Source: Faecalitalea sp. UBA4312 (GTDB lineage: Bacteria > Bacillota_I > Bacilli_A > Erysipelotrichales > Erysipelotrichaceae). From it: a DNA stretch of 15,852 nucleotides. Below the pieces are notes generated by a model, which saw only the letters and a list, made by a program, of their open reading frames with translations, did no database searches and was not told where the DNA came from. The DNA is taken from assembly GCA_002394635.1 (NCBI GenBank), contig DGUK01000003.1:1-15852 (forward strand). The letters are read 5' to 3'. Within the stretch, counting starts at the first letter, position 1; each line of letters begins with the position of its first letter. A program made the translations under genes and the position numbers. Shown here piece by piece: positions 15,506 through 15,852 of this stretch.

Positions 15506-15852
15506 ATGTCAGAAAAAATTGTATCAATGAAAAAATTATTGGAGAATGGTGTCCACTTTGGTCATCAGACTCGCCGCTGGAACCCTAAGATGAAACCATA
15601 CATCTATACCAGTCGTAATGGAGTTTACATTGTAGACTTGAACAAAACATTAGAAGAGATCGATGAAGCATACCAGGAATTACGTGCTATCTCTGAACGT
15701 GGTGGAAAAGTGTTGTTTGTCGGAACAAAAAAACAAGCTGCCGACATTATTGAAGAACAAGCTTTGCGTTCTGGATCTTTCTATGTTAACAAACGTTGGT
15801 TAGGTGGATTGTTAACAAACTTCCGTACTATCCAGAAACGTGTAAAACGTCT
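15506..15852 (+). CDS. rpsB: 30S ribosomal protein S2, partial (5' end)
   Basis: S2 is a 30S platform protein needed for S1 binding and translation initiation. The first 115 codons are present and the frame is open to the window edge. The sequence [20 protein letters not shown] followed by [20 protein letters not shown] is the standard S2 N-terminus. [20 protein letters not shown] and [20 protein letters not shown] follow and are also diagnostic. The ATG at 15506 lies 5 bases after AGGTAGGA (15493-15500). Full-length S2 is usually about 240-260 residues, so roughly half is missing to the right, where tsf normally follows. It has its own promoter and structured leader. Confidence 0.98.
   Translation, partial: MSEKIVSMKKLLENGVHFGHQTRRWNPKMKPYIYTSRNGVYIVDLNKTLEEIDEAYQELRAISERGGKVLFVGTKKQAADIIEEQALRSGSFYVNKRWLGGLLTNFRTIQKRVKR

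Overview
The window looks like a chromosomal housekeeping segment of a low-to-mid GC Gram-positive bacterium (Bacillota). The gene order ffh - rpsP - KH protein - rimM - trmD - rplS - lepB - rbgA - rnhB - dprA - topA - trmFO - xerC - (gap) - rpsB is the classical Firmicutes ffh-to-rpsB segment. Folate/FAD-dependent TrmFO and RbgA also point to that phylum. A member of the Erysipelotrichia is a reasonable guess from the overall flavour, but nothing in the sequence proves the class. Every supported gene is on the + strand.

Layout. (1) 60-2461: an acidic TPR-repeat protein and a GT2-type glycosyltransferase, neither usually part of this segment, lead into ffh. (2) 2471-3886: ffh (SRP54), ending in a Lys-rich tail and a strong intrinsic terminator. 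The 3' arm of that terminator doubles as the -35 box of a near-consensus sigma-A promoter for the next unit. (3) 3966-5733: rpsP-khpA-rimM-trmD, a translation/tRNA-methylation operon with tight or overlapping junctions and a terminator-like hairpin between khpA and rimM. (4) 5713-8276: a promoter inside the 3' end of trmD, a structured rplS leader (probably the L19 autoregulatory leader), rplS, a terminator, then lepB-rbgA-rnhB (secretion, 50S assembly, RNase HII) and another terminator-like hairpin. (5) 8304-9077: dprA. (6) 9079-13452: a topA promoter and topA-trmFO-xerC, with a 12-bp terminator overlapping the xerC stop codon. (7) 13499-15363: an accessory insert between xerC and rpsB, where many Firmicutes carry hslVU/codY. 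It holds a PTS IIBC-like permease whose IIB domain lacks the phosphorylatable cysteine, the C-terminal remnant of an IS110-family transposase, and a set of unexplained nested inverted repeats. (8) 15364-15852: a strong extended -10 promoter, a well-folded leader RNA and the first 115 codons of rpsB, which runs off the window.

The housekeeping genes are intact and conventional. The points most worth a second look are the accessory insert (Cys-less IIBC permease, IS110 remnant and structured element), the terminator/promoter overlap in front of rpsP, and the two ribosomal-protein leaders. No CRISPR array, tRNA, rRNA or toxin-antitoxin pair was seen. I did not find clear evidence of a novel multi-gene system.
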